Origin: Nautiliaceae bacterium
GTDB taxonomy: Bacteria > Campylobacterota > Campylobacteria > Campylobacterales > Nautiliaceae
Length of the DNA: 14,636 nucleotides
Reading direction: 5' to 3'
Assembly: GCA_027063075.1 (NCBI GenBank)
Contig: JAMOSM010000049.1
Location: 1-14,636, forward strand
Made by a program: the position numbers and the translations under genes. Of the stretch, positions 6,654 to 13,343 are shown in pieces. Numbering within the stretch: position 1 is the first letter of the stretch; each line of letters begins with the position of its first letter. The notes beneath the pieces were generated by a model. It made no database searches and had not been told where the DNA came from. It saw only the letters and a list, made by a program, of their open reading frames with translations.

Positions 6654-7720
6654 AGAAGTTTGATTTTTTTTTAATTCTTCTTCTTTTACCTTTTATAGCA
6701 GTTAGTCTGTTTTTAGTAAATGAAATATCCCATAAACTATTTTATAAAGAACTCCTTTATATAGGAATAGGGATTATTGCCTTTATTATTGTCTATTTAA
6801 TTCCTATAAGAAGATTTTTATGGCTTATTCCTTTTGTTTATTGGTTGAATGTAGGACTGCTTTTTATGGTTGATTTTTTCGGAATAAGCATTTTAGGTGC
6901 TAAAAGATGGCTAAAAATTCCTCTTTTAAATTTAACCATTCAACCCTCAGAATTTATGAAAACAACACTTCTTTTAATGCTTGGATATTTAATTTACAGA
7001 TATCCTCCAAGGCCTGTTTATAATTTAAAGGAGTTTGCAAAACTCTCTATGTATATCATAATTCCGTTTTTTTTAATAGCCAAAGAACCGGATTTAGGAA
7101 CTGCTCTTATTACGTTAATTGTAGGATTTGGAGTTTTGTTTATTATAGGTGTTGATAAAAAAATATGGATTAGTATCGGAATCTTTAGTATTATATTTAT
7201 TCCAATAGCATACAAGTATCTTCTTAAAGATTATCAAAAAAAAAGAATAGAACAATTTTTAAACAAACCTAGCTATCACGTAAAACAGTCTTTAATCGCA
7301 ATAGGAAGCGGAGGTATCAGCGGAAAAAGTAAAAAAGAGGCAACTCAAACCCAGCTTAAATTTTTACCTATTGCGAGTAGTGATTTTATTTTTGCTTATT
7401 TGGTAGAAAGATTTGGCTTTATTGGAGCTCTTAGCATCATAGGGCTTTATTTTATTTTAATCTGGTATCTATTAAAACGAGCTGAAAAATTAAAAGATGA
7501 CTATTTTGCAAAAGTTATGTATATAGGTGTTGGACTTATGATTTTTATTTATGCGTTTGTAAATATGGCAATGACTATGAATCTAGCACCAGTTGTGGGA
7601 GTACCCCTGCCGCTTATCAGTCACGGAGGTACAAGTTTTATAAATTTTATGATACTTTTTGCAATTTTAGAAAATCTAATTAGTAAAAAGGAGTTTTTAA
7701 ATACTCACGGAGTAAAATAG
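6644..7720 (+). CDS. rodA: SEDS-family peptidoglycan glycosyltransferase RodA
   Basis: A polytopic inner-membrane protein of 358 residues with about ten hydrophobic helices. SEDS proteins polymerise lipid II into glycan strands; RodA acts with class B PBP2 in side-wall elongation. Signatures are GAKRWLKI at 85-92, QPSEFMK at 100-106, KEPDLGTAL at 147-155 with the key Asp150, and [13 protein letters not shown] at 319-331. The loop at about 221-245 ([22 protein letters not shown]) is also typical. RodA is preferred over FtsW by the length and the QPSE/EPDLGTA context, but neither MreBCD nor PBP2 is adjacent. The ATG at 6644 overlaps the chemoreceptor gene by 10 bp. It is the last gene of the plus-strand run and ends in a shared terminator. 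Confidence 0.9.
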   Translation: MSIKKFDFFLILLLLPFIAVSLFLVNEISHKLFYKELLYIGIGIIAFIIVYLIPIRRFLWLIPFVYWLNVGLLFMVDFFGISILGAKRWLKIPLLNLTIQPSEFMKTTLLLMLGYLIYRYPPRPVYNLKEFAKLSMYIIIPFFLIAKEPDLGTALITLIVGFGVLFIIGVDKKIWISIGIFSIIFIPIAYKYLLKDYQKKRIEQFLNKPSYHVKQSLIAIGSGGISGKSKKEATQTQLKFLPIASSDFIFAYLVERFGFIGALSIIGLYFILIWYLLKRAEKLKDDYFAKVMYIGVGLMIFIYAFVNMAMTMNLAPVVGVPLPLISHGGTSFINFMILFAILENLISKKEFLNTHGVK

Positions 7721-7750
7721 AGAAGTCTTATTTAGACTCCTCTTTTTTTT
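7720..7750. terminator. Bidirectional terminator between rodA and the yfdX-type gene
   Basis: GAGAAGTCT (7720-7728) and AGACTCCTC (7734-7742) form a 9-bp stem with one A.C mismatch on plus (a G.U pair on minus) and a 5-base loop. Eight T follow on the plus strand, a strong terminator for rodA. On the minus strand the stem is followed by TATTTT, a weaker tail. It includes the stop codon of the minus-strand gene and begins at the last base of rodA. Confidence 0.8.
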
Positions 7751-8612
7751 CATTATCTGATGCCTGAGGCATTTTTGTAGGAGCTTTTGGCTGATTGAAT
7801 TTCGCCATAATAGCTGATAATTTTTCTTTAAGTGTTTCAAAAATACCTTTTGTTGATTCTTCACCTTCAAGAATTTTTTCAAGTTTTTCAATTTCTTCAT
7901 AAAGGTCTTTATAATCAATTTCTACTTTTCCGTATCCTAACGCTTCTGCAAGTTCAAGCTGTTCTTTTGCATATGCAAGAAGCTCTTTTAATTCATCTTT
8001 ATTTGGATTTTCACCGTTTGCAAGCTCGTTTGCTCTTATAATTGCCTGCTCTGCTCTTAGAATTGGCAGAGGAATTACAATCTTTTCAAGAACTAATGTC
8101 TCAAGAGCTTCAATTAAAAGCGCTTTTGCTTCCTCATATTTTTCTTGCTCGATTAAAGGAATAATAGCTTTTAATACAACCGGATATGTTCCTATAGGAA
8201 GTGCTGTAACAAAAATATCAAGTTCACTTGCTAAGTTTAGCATAATATCTCTTGCAAGTTGAACTTCACCTGCTTTAATTAATGCCACAATTTCTGTTTT
8301 TGCAGCTTCAACATCATCAACAGTTCCAGGAAAGTCAACCACTTGTTCTTTTACATCAACAGGAACTAATTGTAAATTAGGGTCTCTTGCAATTAATACT
8401 TCAAGTTTTCCTAAAACATTTGCAATTTCTTCAAGTGCTTTGTCTTTTTGTTTTTCATCAAGTAAATCAACTACTTTTGCAACAAGTTCTATTGCTTCTA
8501 CTGCCTCTTCTGTAATTTTTTTAACTCTTTCATCAACATAATTATCTTGTGCAGCTTCTACTTGTTTTGTAACTTCTTTGTTTTCTTGAAGTCTTTTTTT
8601 AACTTCTGCCAT
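7728..8612 (-). CDS. YfdX-family protein without signal peptide
   Basis: A 294-residue, Glu/Lys/Ala-rich, helical protein. The YfdX signature is clear: VPVDV at 83-87, AGEVQLARDIMLNLASE around 114-130, LPIGTYP at 138-144, LIEALETLV at 166-174 and IPLPILRAEQAI at 180-191. In enterobacteria YfdX is EvgA-regulated and linked to acid or multidrug response, with chaperone-like activity described for a Salmonella homologue; the molecular role is unsettled. This copy begins MAEVKKRLQENKE with no signal peptide and is probably cytoplasmic. Its charged tail at about 252-294 is Pro/Lys/Glu-rich and looks disordered. It is a monocistronic gene with a strong AAGGAGGGG ribosome binding site, a perfect sigma-70 promoter and a shared terminator, suggesting high, possibly switched, expression. 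Confidence 0.82.
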   Translation of the reverse strand: MAEVKKRLQENKEVTKQVEAAQDNYVDERVKKITEEAVEAIELVAKVVDLLDEKQKDKALEEIANVLGKLEVLIARDPNLQLVPVDVKEQVVDFPGTVDDVEAAKTEIVALIKAGEVQLARDIMLNLASELDIFVTALPIGTYPVVLKAIIPLIEQEKYEEAKALLIEALETLVLEKIVIPLPILRAEQAIIRANELANGENPNKDELKELLAYAKEQLELAEALGYGKVEIDYKDLYEEIEKLEKILEGEESTKGIFETLKEKLSAIMAKFNQPKAPTKMPQASDNEKKEESK

Positions 8613-8641
8613 CTTCCCCTCCTTAAAGTTTTAATTAATTT

Positions 8642-8684
8642 AACATTGAAATTATAGCTTATTTAGTCAGGTATTGTCAATGTT
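8642..8684 (-). promoter_or_regulatory. Consensus promoter of the yfdX-type gene flanked by an 8-bp inverted repeat
   Basis: On the minus strand TTGACA (8680-8675), an 18-bp spacer and TATAAT (8656-8651) match the sigma-70 consensus. Perfect inverted repeats AACATTGA (8642-8649) and TCAATGTT (8677-8684) flank it, one overlapping the -35 box and the other the predicted start of transcription. This is the geometry of a repressor operator pair. A repressor is inferred, not identified. Confidence 0.75.
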
Positions 8685-8756
8685 TTTAAAATAAAAATTA
8701 AAATATTTTTTAGCAATTAGGACTTAGAGGCTCTTTGAAGAGTCTGTCACTTTAAT

Positions 8757-8775
8757 ACAAAAAGGCAAAAGCCCT
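8757..8775 (-). terminator. Weak intrinsic terminator after the formate dehydrogenase gene
   Basis: On the minus strand AGGGC-TTTT-GCCTT gives a 5-bp stem with one G.U pair, starting in the stop codon and followed by about five T in a row. It is short but correctly placed. The rest of the gap to the yfdX-type promoter (8690-8756) holds a small hairpin at 8724-8739 with no T-tract and no gene. Confidence 0.45.
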
Positions 8776-10810
8776 ATAAATTGACAATCTCAACCTCAAG
8801 AGCTTTAAACCTTGCAGTCTTTACCTTATGGTCAGCCTCATCCCCAAAAAGATAATTTATACGGTTTTTTGCAAAATGAAACGTACTAAAAAGTGTATAG
8901 GGTCTAACAGATTTTGTAAATTTTACTTTAAGCTCTTTACTTTCCCCATATATGCTTTTTAATTTTACAATTTCACTTATTTCACCCCTGTGACATTCAT
9001 TTACAAGTAAAACATCATCTTCATATCTTTTTATAAGCTTTTGACTATGTTTTGTCTGAGCTGCGTTGTTATATTGGGCAAGAGCCCTTCCTGTATTTAG
9101 CCACCACCTTTTTTTCCCTTCTATTAAATCCTTAACTTCTCCTCTTAAATGATATTTATGATAATGAAAATGCCCTTTTCCATCAGGAGTGCTAAACTTT
9201 TTTAAATGCAGCACTCGAGAATCGCTTCCGTCTTTTTTAACAGGCCACTGAAGCGGTTTTTTTTCAAGCCTTTCATAAGTAGCCCCTTCAAAACGGCTAA
9301 CTTCCTTTTTACACTCTTCAAAAACATCTTCACTTGAATTAAAACCTACACTCTCTCCCATATTTTTAGCAATCTCTTTTATTACTTCCCAGTCATCTGG
9401 CAATTCGCTTTTTACTAAAGGTCTGCTTAAATGAAGTCGTCTTTCGGCATTTACATATATTCCTGTTTTTTCATAAGCGCTTTTTACTGCAAATACAATA
9501 TCAGCACTCTTTGTAATTTCATTTTCCATAACTTCCATTACCATTAAAAATTCAAGCTCCTTAAAGGCTTTATGAATTTTATTTTGGTTTGGATGAATAT
9601 GTAAAATATCCTCTCCCATATTGATAATCGCCTTTATATTCCCTTTTAAAATCTCATCTATCATATCAGGTGTCATAAGTCCTATTTCACTCTCATCAGG
9701 TCTTATGTAATCAGGTAAAAAGTATGGCAAACACCCTACATCACAGGCTCCCTGAACATTATTTTGTCCTCTTAAAGGCAATACCCCAGCACCTTTTTTA
9801 AAATTGCCTGTAAGCATTGCAAGGTTACTTATTGCATTTACACTCTCAGTCCCGTCAATATGCTCAGTTACCCCAAGACCCCATGCAAAAATAGTTTTTT
9901 GTGTTATTAGTTTTGCAATTTCTTCGATTTTGTTTTTTATATCTTCAAAGCCTTTTAATTTTGTAAAAAAGTTCTTGTCATATCTATCTTTTAAAAGAAG
10001 TTCTTTATACTCTTCAAACTTTACACACCTGTTTTTAATAAACTCTGTATCTATTAAATCTTTTTCAATAAGCTCTTTTGCAATTGCATTTAAAAACAAG
10101 AGATTTGATTCAAAAGGCAAAACAACAGAAATATCGGCAAATTTCATTAAAGGAATCTTCCTTACATCAACAACAATTAATTTAGCCCCTCTTTTTTTAG
10201 CTTTAATAATCCTGCTTGCAACCATAGGGTGAGCTTCTGTTGTGTTTGAACCTATTACAAAAATAACCTCGCTATCAAAAATAGAATCAAAATCAACGCT
10301 GCTTGCACCCTCTCCTATACTCATTTTAAGTCCGCTAAGACTCGGAGAGTGACAAACCCTTGCACAGTTATCTACATTCGGAGTTTTTAATATTTTTCTT
10401 GCAAAATGCTGAAAAAACCATGCACTCTCAATATTAGTCCTCGCTCCCCCTATTGCACCGATTGAGCGTGAGGTATATTTTTTAATAATATCCTGAAGTT
10501 TCCAAGCTGCAATTGAAGCTGTTAAAGAAAAAGGAGCTTCGTAAAACCTTTCATCAAAAGGGGTTAAATTTGCAAGCCTAACCTGTAAATCAAAAGGCAT
10601 ATCAGAGGCGTTTTTTTCAACAAATTCATAACTTATTAAATGTTTATTAAGTCTATTATTCAAAAATTCATACCCGTATTTTCCTTTAATACACAGCTCC
10701 CCTCCACTTGAAATTCCACTTTTTAAAGGCTTAATTTTTTCTATTTTATTATCTTTAACCTCAACATCAATCTCACACCCAACCCCGCAATAAGTGCAAA
10801 CAGATATCAT
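8774..10810 (-). CDS. fdhA: Formate dehydrogenase-type molybdopterin oxidoreductase, catalytic subunit
   Basis: Of the DMSO-reductase superfamily, 678 residues, probably oxidising formate to CO2 (or the reverse) in the cytoplasm: it starts MISVCTYCGVGC with no Tat signal. One [4Fe-4S] cluster is bound by C5, C8, C12 and C40. The Mo/W ligand is Cys153 in CARVCHSPS (codon TGT, so not selenocysteine), followed by His154, as in formate dehydrogenases. SNTTEAHP at 188-195 and RGQNNVQGACDVG at 347-359 bind the molybdopterin guanine dinucleotides. The length fits compact FdhA/FdhF-type subunits without extra ferredoxin domains. No beta subunit or hydrogenase gene is adjacent, so the electron partner is elsewhere. 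ATG 10810 has AAGGG upstream. It follows an SDR gene by 27 bp in a probable operon. A different substrate cannot be fully excluded. Confidence 0.87.
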   Translation of the reverse strand: MISVCTYCGVGCEIDVEVKDNKIEKIKPLKSGISSGGELCIKGKYGYEFLNNRLNKHLISYEFVEKNASDMPFDLQVRLANLTPFDERFYEAPFSLTASIAAWKLQDIIKKYTSRSIGAIGGARTNIESAWFFQHFARKILKTPNVDNCARVCHSPSLSGLKMSIGEGASSVDFDSIFDSEVIFVIGSNTTEAHPMVASRIIKAKKRGAKLIVVDVRKIPLMKFADISVVLPFESNLLFLNAIAKELIEKDLIDTEFIKNRCVKFEEYKELLLKDRYDKNFFTKLKGFEDIKNKIEEIAKLITQKTIFAWGLGVTEHIDGTESVNAISNLAMLTGNFKKGAGVLPLRGQNNVQGACDVGCLPYFLPDYIRPDESEIGLMTPDMIDEILKGNIKAIINMGEDILHIHPNQNKIHKAFKELEFLMVMEVMENEITKSADIVFAVKSAYEKTGIYVNAERRLHLSRPLVKSELPDDWEVIKEIAKNMGESVGFNSSEDVFEECKKEVSRFEGATYERLEKKPLQWPVKKDGSDSRVLHLKKFSTPDGKGHFHYHKYHLRGEVKDLIEGKKRWWLNTGRALAQYNNAAQTKHSQKLIKRYEDDVLLVNECHRGEISEIVKLKSIYGESKELKVKFTKSVRPYTLFSTFHFAKNRINYLFGDEADHKVKTARFKALEVEIVNL

Positions 10811-10837
10811 TAATACCCTTTTTTGACTAAATATATC

Positions 10838-11548
10838 TTATTTTGCAACTTTTTGCAATAGTTTATCCTGCAAAGAAAGTGGCAACATATTAAAAAGTTT
10901 AATTAAATAATAAAGTCTCTTTGGAAAAGCATACTCTTTATAGCCTTTCTCAATAGCTTTTTGAATTTCATCAACCCCCTCTTCTAATTCCATTAAAAAT
11001 GGCATATAAAAATCATTTTTTACCGTCATATCCGTTTTAATAAAGCCCGGAAGTATATTTATTACTTCAATATCTGGAGCTAAAAGGTTTCTTAAAGACT
11101 GCGCATATGAATTAAGAGCCCTTTTACTTGCACTGTAAGGCATCGAACTTGGAGCTCCAATTAAAGATGCCAAAGAGGAAATTAATACAATTTTTCCCTT
11201 TTTCATATTAGGAACAACTCCTTCAAGCAAAGCGTGAATACTCAGAAAATTTATATCAAAAGTTTTTTTAAAATCTTCAAAAGGTGTAAAAGAAGGAGAG
11301 TGTGGAAGAGAAATTGCCCCGTTACAAATTACCAAATCAACATTTTTAACACTTTTGCCAAATTTCCTTACATCTTCTAAATTTGCCAAATCCAAAACAA
11401 CAGGCTCAATATTTTTAAACTCTTTAGCTAACTCTTTTAGTTTTTTTTCATTTCTTGCAACTGCATAGATTTTATGTGCTTTTTTTGAATATCTTTTAAC
11501 AAGTTCTCTTCCTATTCCCCTGCTTGCACCTGTTATAATTACATTCAA
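10838..11548 (-). CDS. Classical short-chain dehydrogenase/reductase
   Basis: A 236-residue cytoplasmic oxidoreductase. The cofactor motif is TGASRGIG at 6-13, and the usual NNAG is CNGA at 75-78. The catalytic set is Asn100, Ser125 (LISSLAS), Tyr138 and Lys142 (YSASK). Arg32 after the second strand favours NADPH. The C-terminus, with KRLYYLIKLFNMLPLSLQDKLL, resembles DltE/YqjQ-like SDRs, which may touch membranes. Substrate unknown. The start is TTG 11548 with AAGGAG five bases upstream; the alternative ATG nearby is out of frame. It is the first gene of a minus-strand pair with the formate dehydrogenase subunit, and its start codon is 11 bp from that of the divergent ElyC-like gene. Confidence 0.88.
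   Translation of the reverse strand: MNVIITGASRGIGRELVKRYSKKAHKIYAVARNEKKLKELAKEFKNIEPVVLDLANLEDVRKFGKSVKNVDLVICNGAISLPHSPSFTPFEDFKKTFDINFLSIHALLEGVVPNMKKGKIVLISSLASLIGAPSSMPYSASKRALNSYAQSLRNLLAPDIEVINILPGFIKTDMTVKNDFYMPFLMELEEGVDEIQKAIEKGYKEYAFPKRLYYLIKLFNMLPLSLQDKLLQKVAK
11531..11539 (+). promoter_or_regulatory. Extended -10 promoter for the ElyC-like gene, inside the SDR gene
   Basis: TGTTATAAT is a perfect extended -10 element (TGn-TATAAT) on the plus strand within the first codons of the divergent SDR gene. Transcription would start near 11546, giving a leader of about 14 nt that just includes the ribosome binding site AAAGGA. No -35 box is evident, as is common for extended -10 promoters. 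Confidence 0.55.
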
Positions 11549-11559
11549 AAGGACTCCTT
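11547..11559. promoter_or_regulatory. Palindromic ribosome binding site serving two divergent genes
   Basis: AAGGA-C-TCCTT is a near-perfect palindrome. On plus, AAAGGA is correctly spaced from ATG 11560. On minus, AAGGAG is correctly spaced from TTG 11548. The whole gap between the start codons is 11 bp, so one sequence supplies both Shine-Dalgarno sites. Confidence 0.7.
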
Positions 11560-12285
11560 ATGATGTATGTAATATCAAAGTTATTTACTTATATTTTTCT
11601 GCCTCCTGGAATTTTTATAATTATACTTATTTTAGCTTCAGTTTTTGCAAAACGATTTAAAATAATTTTTATTATCTTTGCAATTACACTTTACCTATTG
11701 TCAATAAAACCCGTTTCAAACTGGCTTTTAACCCCGCTTGAGAGTTTTTCTTATCAAGACAATATAACTCCAAAAGCCGTTGTAGTTTTAGGAGGGGGAA
11801 GTAATCCAAACGATATTCTTCACGCTAAGCCCGATGCTTTTAAAAGAGAAATTTATGGAGTGCTTTTAGCAAAACAATATAATTTACCTTTTATTTTTAC
11901 AGGAGGCGGCAGGGATAATGAAGCTGAATATACCAAAAAAGATATAAAACTTATTAGTTCCGTTTGCAACTCTCACATAAAAACCTATTTTGAACCTTTA
12001 TCCTTAGATACTTATGAAAATGCAAAATTTACCAAAAAACTTTTTGAAAAATTAAAACTGCCAAAAAAAATTTTTCTTGTAACAAGTGCTTACCATATGA
12101 AAAGAAGTTATTACATTTTTAAATATTTTGGCTTTAAAATAATTACAAAACCAGTTGGATTTTATAAATCTCCGATTTATTCACTGTGGGATTTTTTCCC
12201 AAATATGCACAGTTTATATGCAAGCTACAAAGCCATTCACGAATATTTTGGAATTTTAAGTTTAAAACTAAGGGGAATTATGTGA
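11560..12285 (+). CDS. ElyC/YdcF-family (DUF218) membrane protein
   Basis: A 241-residue envelope protein. Two N-terminal hydrophobic helices (about 8-30 and 33-49) anchor a DUF218 domain in the membrane. Domain motifs are AVVVLGGG at 73-80, FTGGGRDNEAE at 113-123, the segment DTYENAKFT at 150-158 and LVTSAYHMKRS at 173-183. In E. coli ElyC is linked to lipid carrier supply for peptidoglycan and enterobacterial common antigen; the biochemical activity of the family is uncertain. The start ATG 11560 is directly followed by a second ATG. The stop codon TGA (12283-12285) lies exactly at the edge of an IS605-like remnant, so the natural C-terminus may have been altered, though at 241 residues the domain is complete. 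Confidence 0.88.
   Translation: MMYVISKLFTYIFLPPGIFIIILILASVFAKRFKIIFIIFAITLYLLSIKPVSNWLLTPLESFSYQDNITPKAVVVLGGGSNPNDILHAKPDAFKREIYGVLLAKQYNLPFIFTGGGRDNEAEYTKKDIKLISSVCNSHIKTYFEPLSLDTYENAKFTKKLFEKLKLPKKIFLVTSAYHMKRSYYIFKYFGFKIITKPVGFYKSPIYSLWDFFPNMHSLYASYKAIHEYFGILSLKLRGIM
11620..11650 (-). promoter_or_regulatory. Candidate promoter for the SDR-fdhA pair, inside the ElyC-like gene
   Basis: On the minus strand TATAAT (11625-11620) follows TTGCAA (11650-11645) at 19 bp. Transcription would start near 11613, giving a leader of about 65 nt antisense to the start of the ElyC-like gene. The -10 is perfect, the -35 mediocre and the spacing long. With only 11 bp between the starts, a promoter must lie in this gene or further away. 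Confidence 0.4.
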
Positions 12286-12440
12286 GCTACCCCGCCCTAA
12301 AGAGCGGAGCTTCCTGCTTCATAGGTAGATGACTAGTCTGTATAAACAGACCTCGCCAGAGCTACCTCCACAGGCATAAATGAATCCCCACAAAATGATT
12401 TTTGTGGGGACCCCATCTCGGACTGCTCCAGCCCTACGTG
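12286..12440 (-). ncRNA. Omega-RNA-like structured 3' end of the IS605-type remnant
   Basis: In tnpB elements, the 3' end of the gene plus the right end forms the omega RNA, whose guide is the flanking host sequence. Here the region keeps a compact set of hairpins: CCCCACAAAA (12386-12395) pairs perfectly with 12400-12409; AGGTAG (12323-12328) pairs with CTACCT (12362-12367) and encloses GTCTGT-ATAA-ACAGAC (12336-12351); and the right-end hairpin is at 12286-12310. If transcribed on minus, the guide would be the reverse complement of the last bases of the ElyC-like gene (upstream of 12283). Expression is not shown by the sequence. Confidence 0.5.
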
Positions 12441-12530
12441 TTTTATGGGCTTAACTTGGTTATCGTTATTTATAATTTTAACAAAATTTATAAAAGAATT
12501 CCAATGGGAATTTAATTTCCGAGAATTTTT
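12333..12530 (-). pseudogene. tnpB: Fragment of the tnpB C-terminus
   Basis: A minus-strand open frame between a TAG at 12533-12531 and a TAG at 12335-12333. Its last part reads KHVGLEQSEMGSP, then SFMPVEVALARSVYTD, stop, and directly beyond the stop in the same frame SSTYEAGSSAL. The tails PVE..LA and EAGSS are characteristic of the low-complexity C-termini of IS605-type TnpB proteins, where coding sequence overlaps the omega RNA. No start codon or catalytic part remains, so it cannot make a working nuclease. The premature stop before SSTYEAGSS may be decay. Confidence 0.5.
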
Positions 12531-12548
12531 CTATCCGCCTTTCATCAC

Positions 12549-12562
12549 CGCCCTTAAGGGCG
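12549..12562. repeat. Left-end palindrome of the IS605-type remnant
   Basis: CGCCCTTAAGGGCG is a perfect 14-bp palindrome and encodes the stop codon of the ModA-like gene (12556-12554). Its core resembles the right-end hairpin at 12290-12306, as expected for the paired subterminal hairpins recognised by a TnpA (Y1) transposase. Confidence 0.6.
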
Positions 12563-13312
12563 ATGGTTTCGGCGGGAGTTGCTAAATCCCCACTTAGCCA
12601 TAATTTCCTGACCTTTTTTTGAGGAAGCAAACTCTAAAAACTGATTAGCCAAATCTTTATGTTTAGAAAAAGAGGTAACTGAAAGAATTAAAGGCTTTTT
12701 AGGTGCAAATTCGGTTGGTAATGGAATTAACTCCACATAATTCCTGTTATCACCCCAAAAATAAACAGCTCTCCAATTTAAATCTGTATCTACCTCATCG
12801 GCTCTTAAAGCACTGACTAATTCCGGTGATGCAAAATAAATCTTTGCCCTTTTTCTTACATAATTATAAAATTTCTCTCCCCCATATCTTATTAAAGTAT
12901 CTTTTGCAGCTTTTCCCACAGATGAGTGAGCATCTCCAAGCCCTATTCTTACATCACTTCTTTTAAAATCCTCTAATGATTTAATATGTTTAGGATTAGC
13001 TTTTTGAGTAAAAATTGCTAGTTGATTATAACCTATTACAGCTTTTTTTGAAAAAAGCTCAGGGGCTTTTTTATAAAATTTAGGACTTCCCGGAAGATAT
13101 AAATCAGCTCTTTTTGCTCTCATTAATTTTCTAAATAGAACTCCACTTGAACCAAAAAGATGCCTAACCTTTACACCCGGATGAAATTTTTCAAATTCTC
13201 TCGCCATCTCTTTTATAGGTTTTTTCATTGTCACTCCACAATAAATCCATAAATAATCACCTGCATTTAAAAAAGAGCTTAAAAATAACAAAAATGCAAA
13301 AAACTTCTTCAT
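12554..13312 (-). CDS. Periplasmic substrate-binding protein, ModA-like (molybdate/tungstate)
   Basis: A 252-residue protein with a signal peptide, MKKFFAFLLFLSSFLNA, probably cut before GDYLW. The mature part has the binding-protein pattern of ModA and related anion binders: an N-terminal strand with the loop YCGVTMKKPIKE at 24-35, GSSGVLFRKL at 54-63 followed by RADLYLPGSPKFY at 68-80, and the hinge/second-lobe segments GLGDAHSSVGKAA at 124-136, ALRADEVDTDLNW at 168-180 and LSVTSFSKHKDLANQFLEF at 210-228. It would deliver oxyanion to an ABC importer whose membrane and ATPase genes are not here. Supply of Mo or W to the nearby formate dehydrogenase is a reasonable inference. The last nine residues (SNSRRNHRP) are encoded by the IS-like element, replacing the normal end after KWGF. 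ATG 13312 has AAGGGG upstream. Confidence 0.75.
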   Translation of the reverse strand: MKKFFAFLLFLSSFLNAGDYLWIYCGVTMKKPIKEMAREFEKFHPGVKVRHLFGSSGVLFRKLMRAKRADLYLPGSPKFYKKAPELFSKKAVIGYNQLAIFTQKANPKHIKSLEDFKRSDVRIGLGDAHSSVGKAAKDTLIRYGGEKFYNYVRKRAKIYFASPELVSALRADEVDTDLNWRAVYFWGDNRNYVELIPLPTEFAPKKPLILSVTSFSKHKDLANQFLEFASSKKGQEIMAKWGFSNSRRNHRP

Positions 13313-13327
13313 TTTTTCCCCTTTTTT

Positions 13328-13342
13328 ATTAATTTGAAATTA
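13328..13342. repeat. AT-rich palindrome upstream of the ModA-like gene
   Basis: TTAATTTGAAATTAA is a 7-1-7 inverted repeat in the 31-bp gap between the permease stop and the ModA-like start, close to the ribosome binding site. It may be an operator or a weak -10 region; AT-rich sequence makes chance occurrence plausible. Confidence 0.25.
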
Positions 13343-13343
13343 A

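Larger units (their letters stand above)
12283..12580 (-). mobile_element. IS200/IS605-type element remnant with both ends but no transposase
   Basis: A stretch of about 295 bp, oriented on minus. The left end carries the palindrome CGCCCTTAAGGGCG (12549-12562). The right end carries the imperfect hairpin GCTACCCCGCCC..GAGCGGAGC (12286-12310). Both share the core CCGCCCTWAAG, the subterminal-palindrome design of IS200/IS605. The right-end text on minus, GAAGCAGGAAGCTCC followed by GGGCGGGGTAGCTC, is typical of tnpB-bearing elements. Between them lies an in-frame scrap of a tnpB C-terminus, but no tnpA and no RuvC or zinc-finger part of TnpB. It sits exactly between the convergent ElyC-like and ModA-like genes and touches both. 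The outer borders are estimates, since this family makes no target duplication. Confidence 0.65.

Noticed and set aside
8724..8739. Hairpin GGCTCT-TTGA-AGAGTC as a terminator
   Set aside because: No T-tract follows it on either strand; it is kept only as an unexplained small inverted repeat.
9804..10232. Plus-strand open frame of 142 codons within the formate dehydrogenase gene
   Set aside because: It is a shadow of the fdhA frame with Ser/Phe/Ile-rich content and no initiation signal.
10351..10356. Selenocysteine site in the formate dehydrogenase
   Set aside because: The active-site codon in RVCHSPS reads TGT, not TGA, so no Sec insertion element is needed.
12286..12553. Mo-cofactor or other riboswitch next to the ModA-like gene
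   Set aside because: The structured region is downstream of the ModA-like gene, and its ends and tnpB-like tail fit an IS605-type element better.
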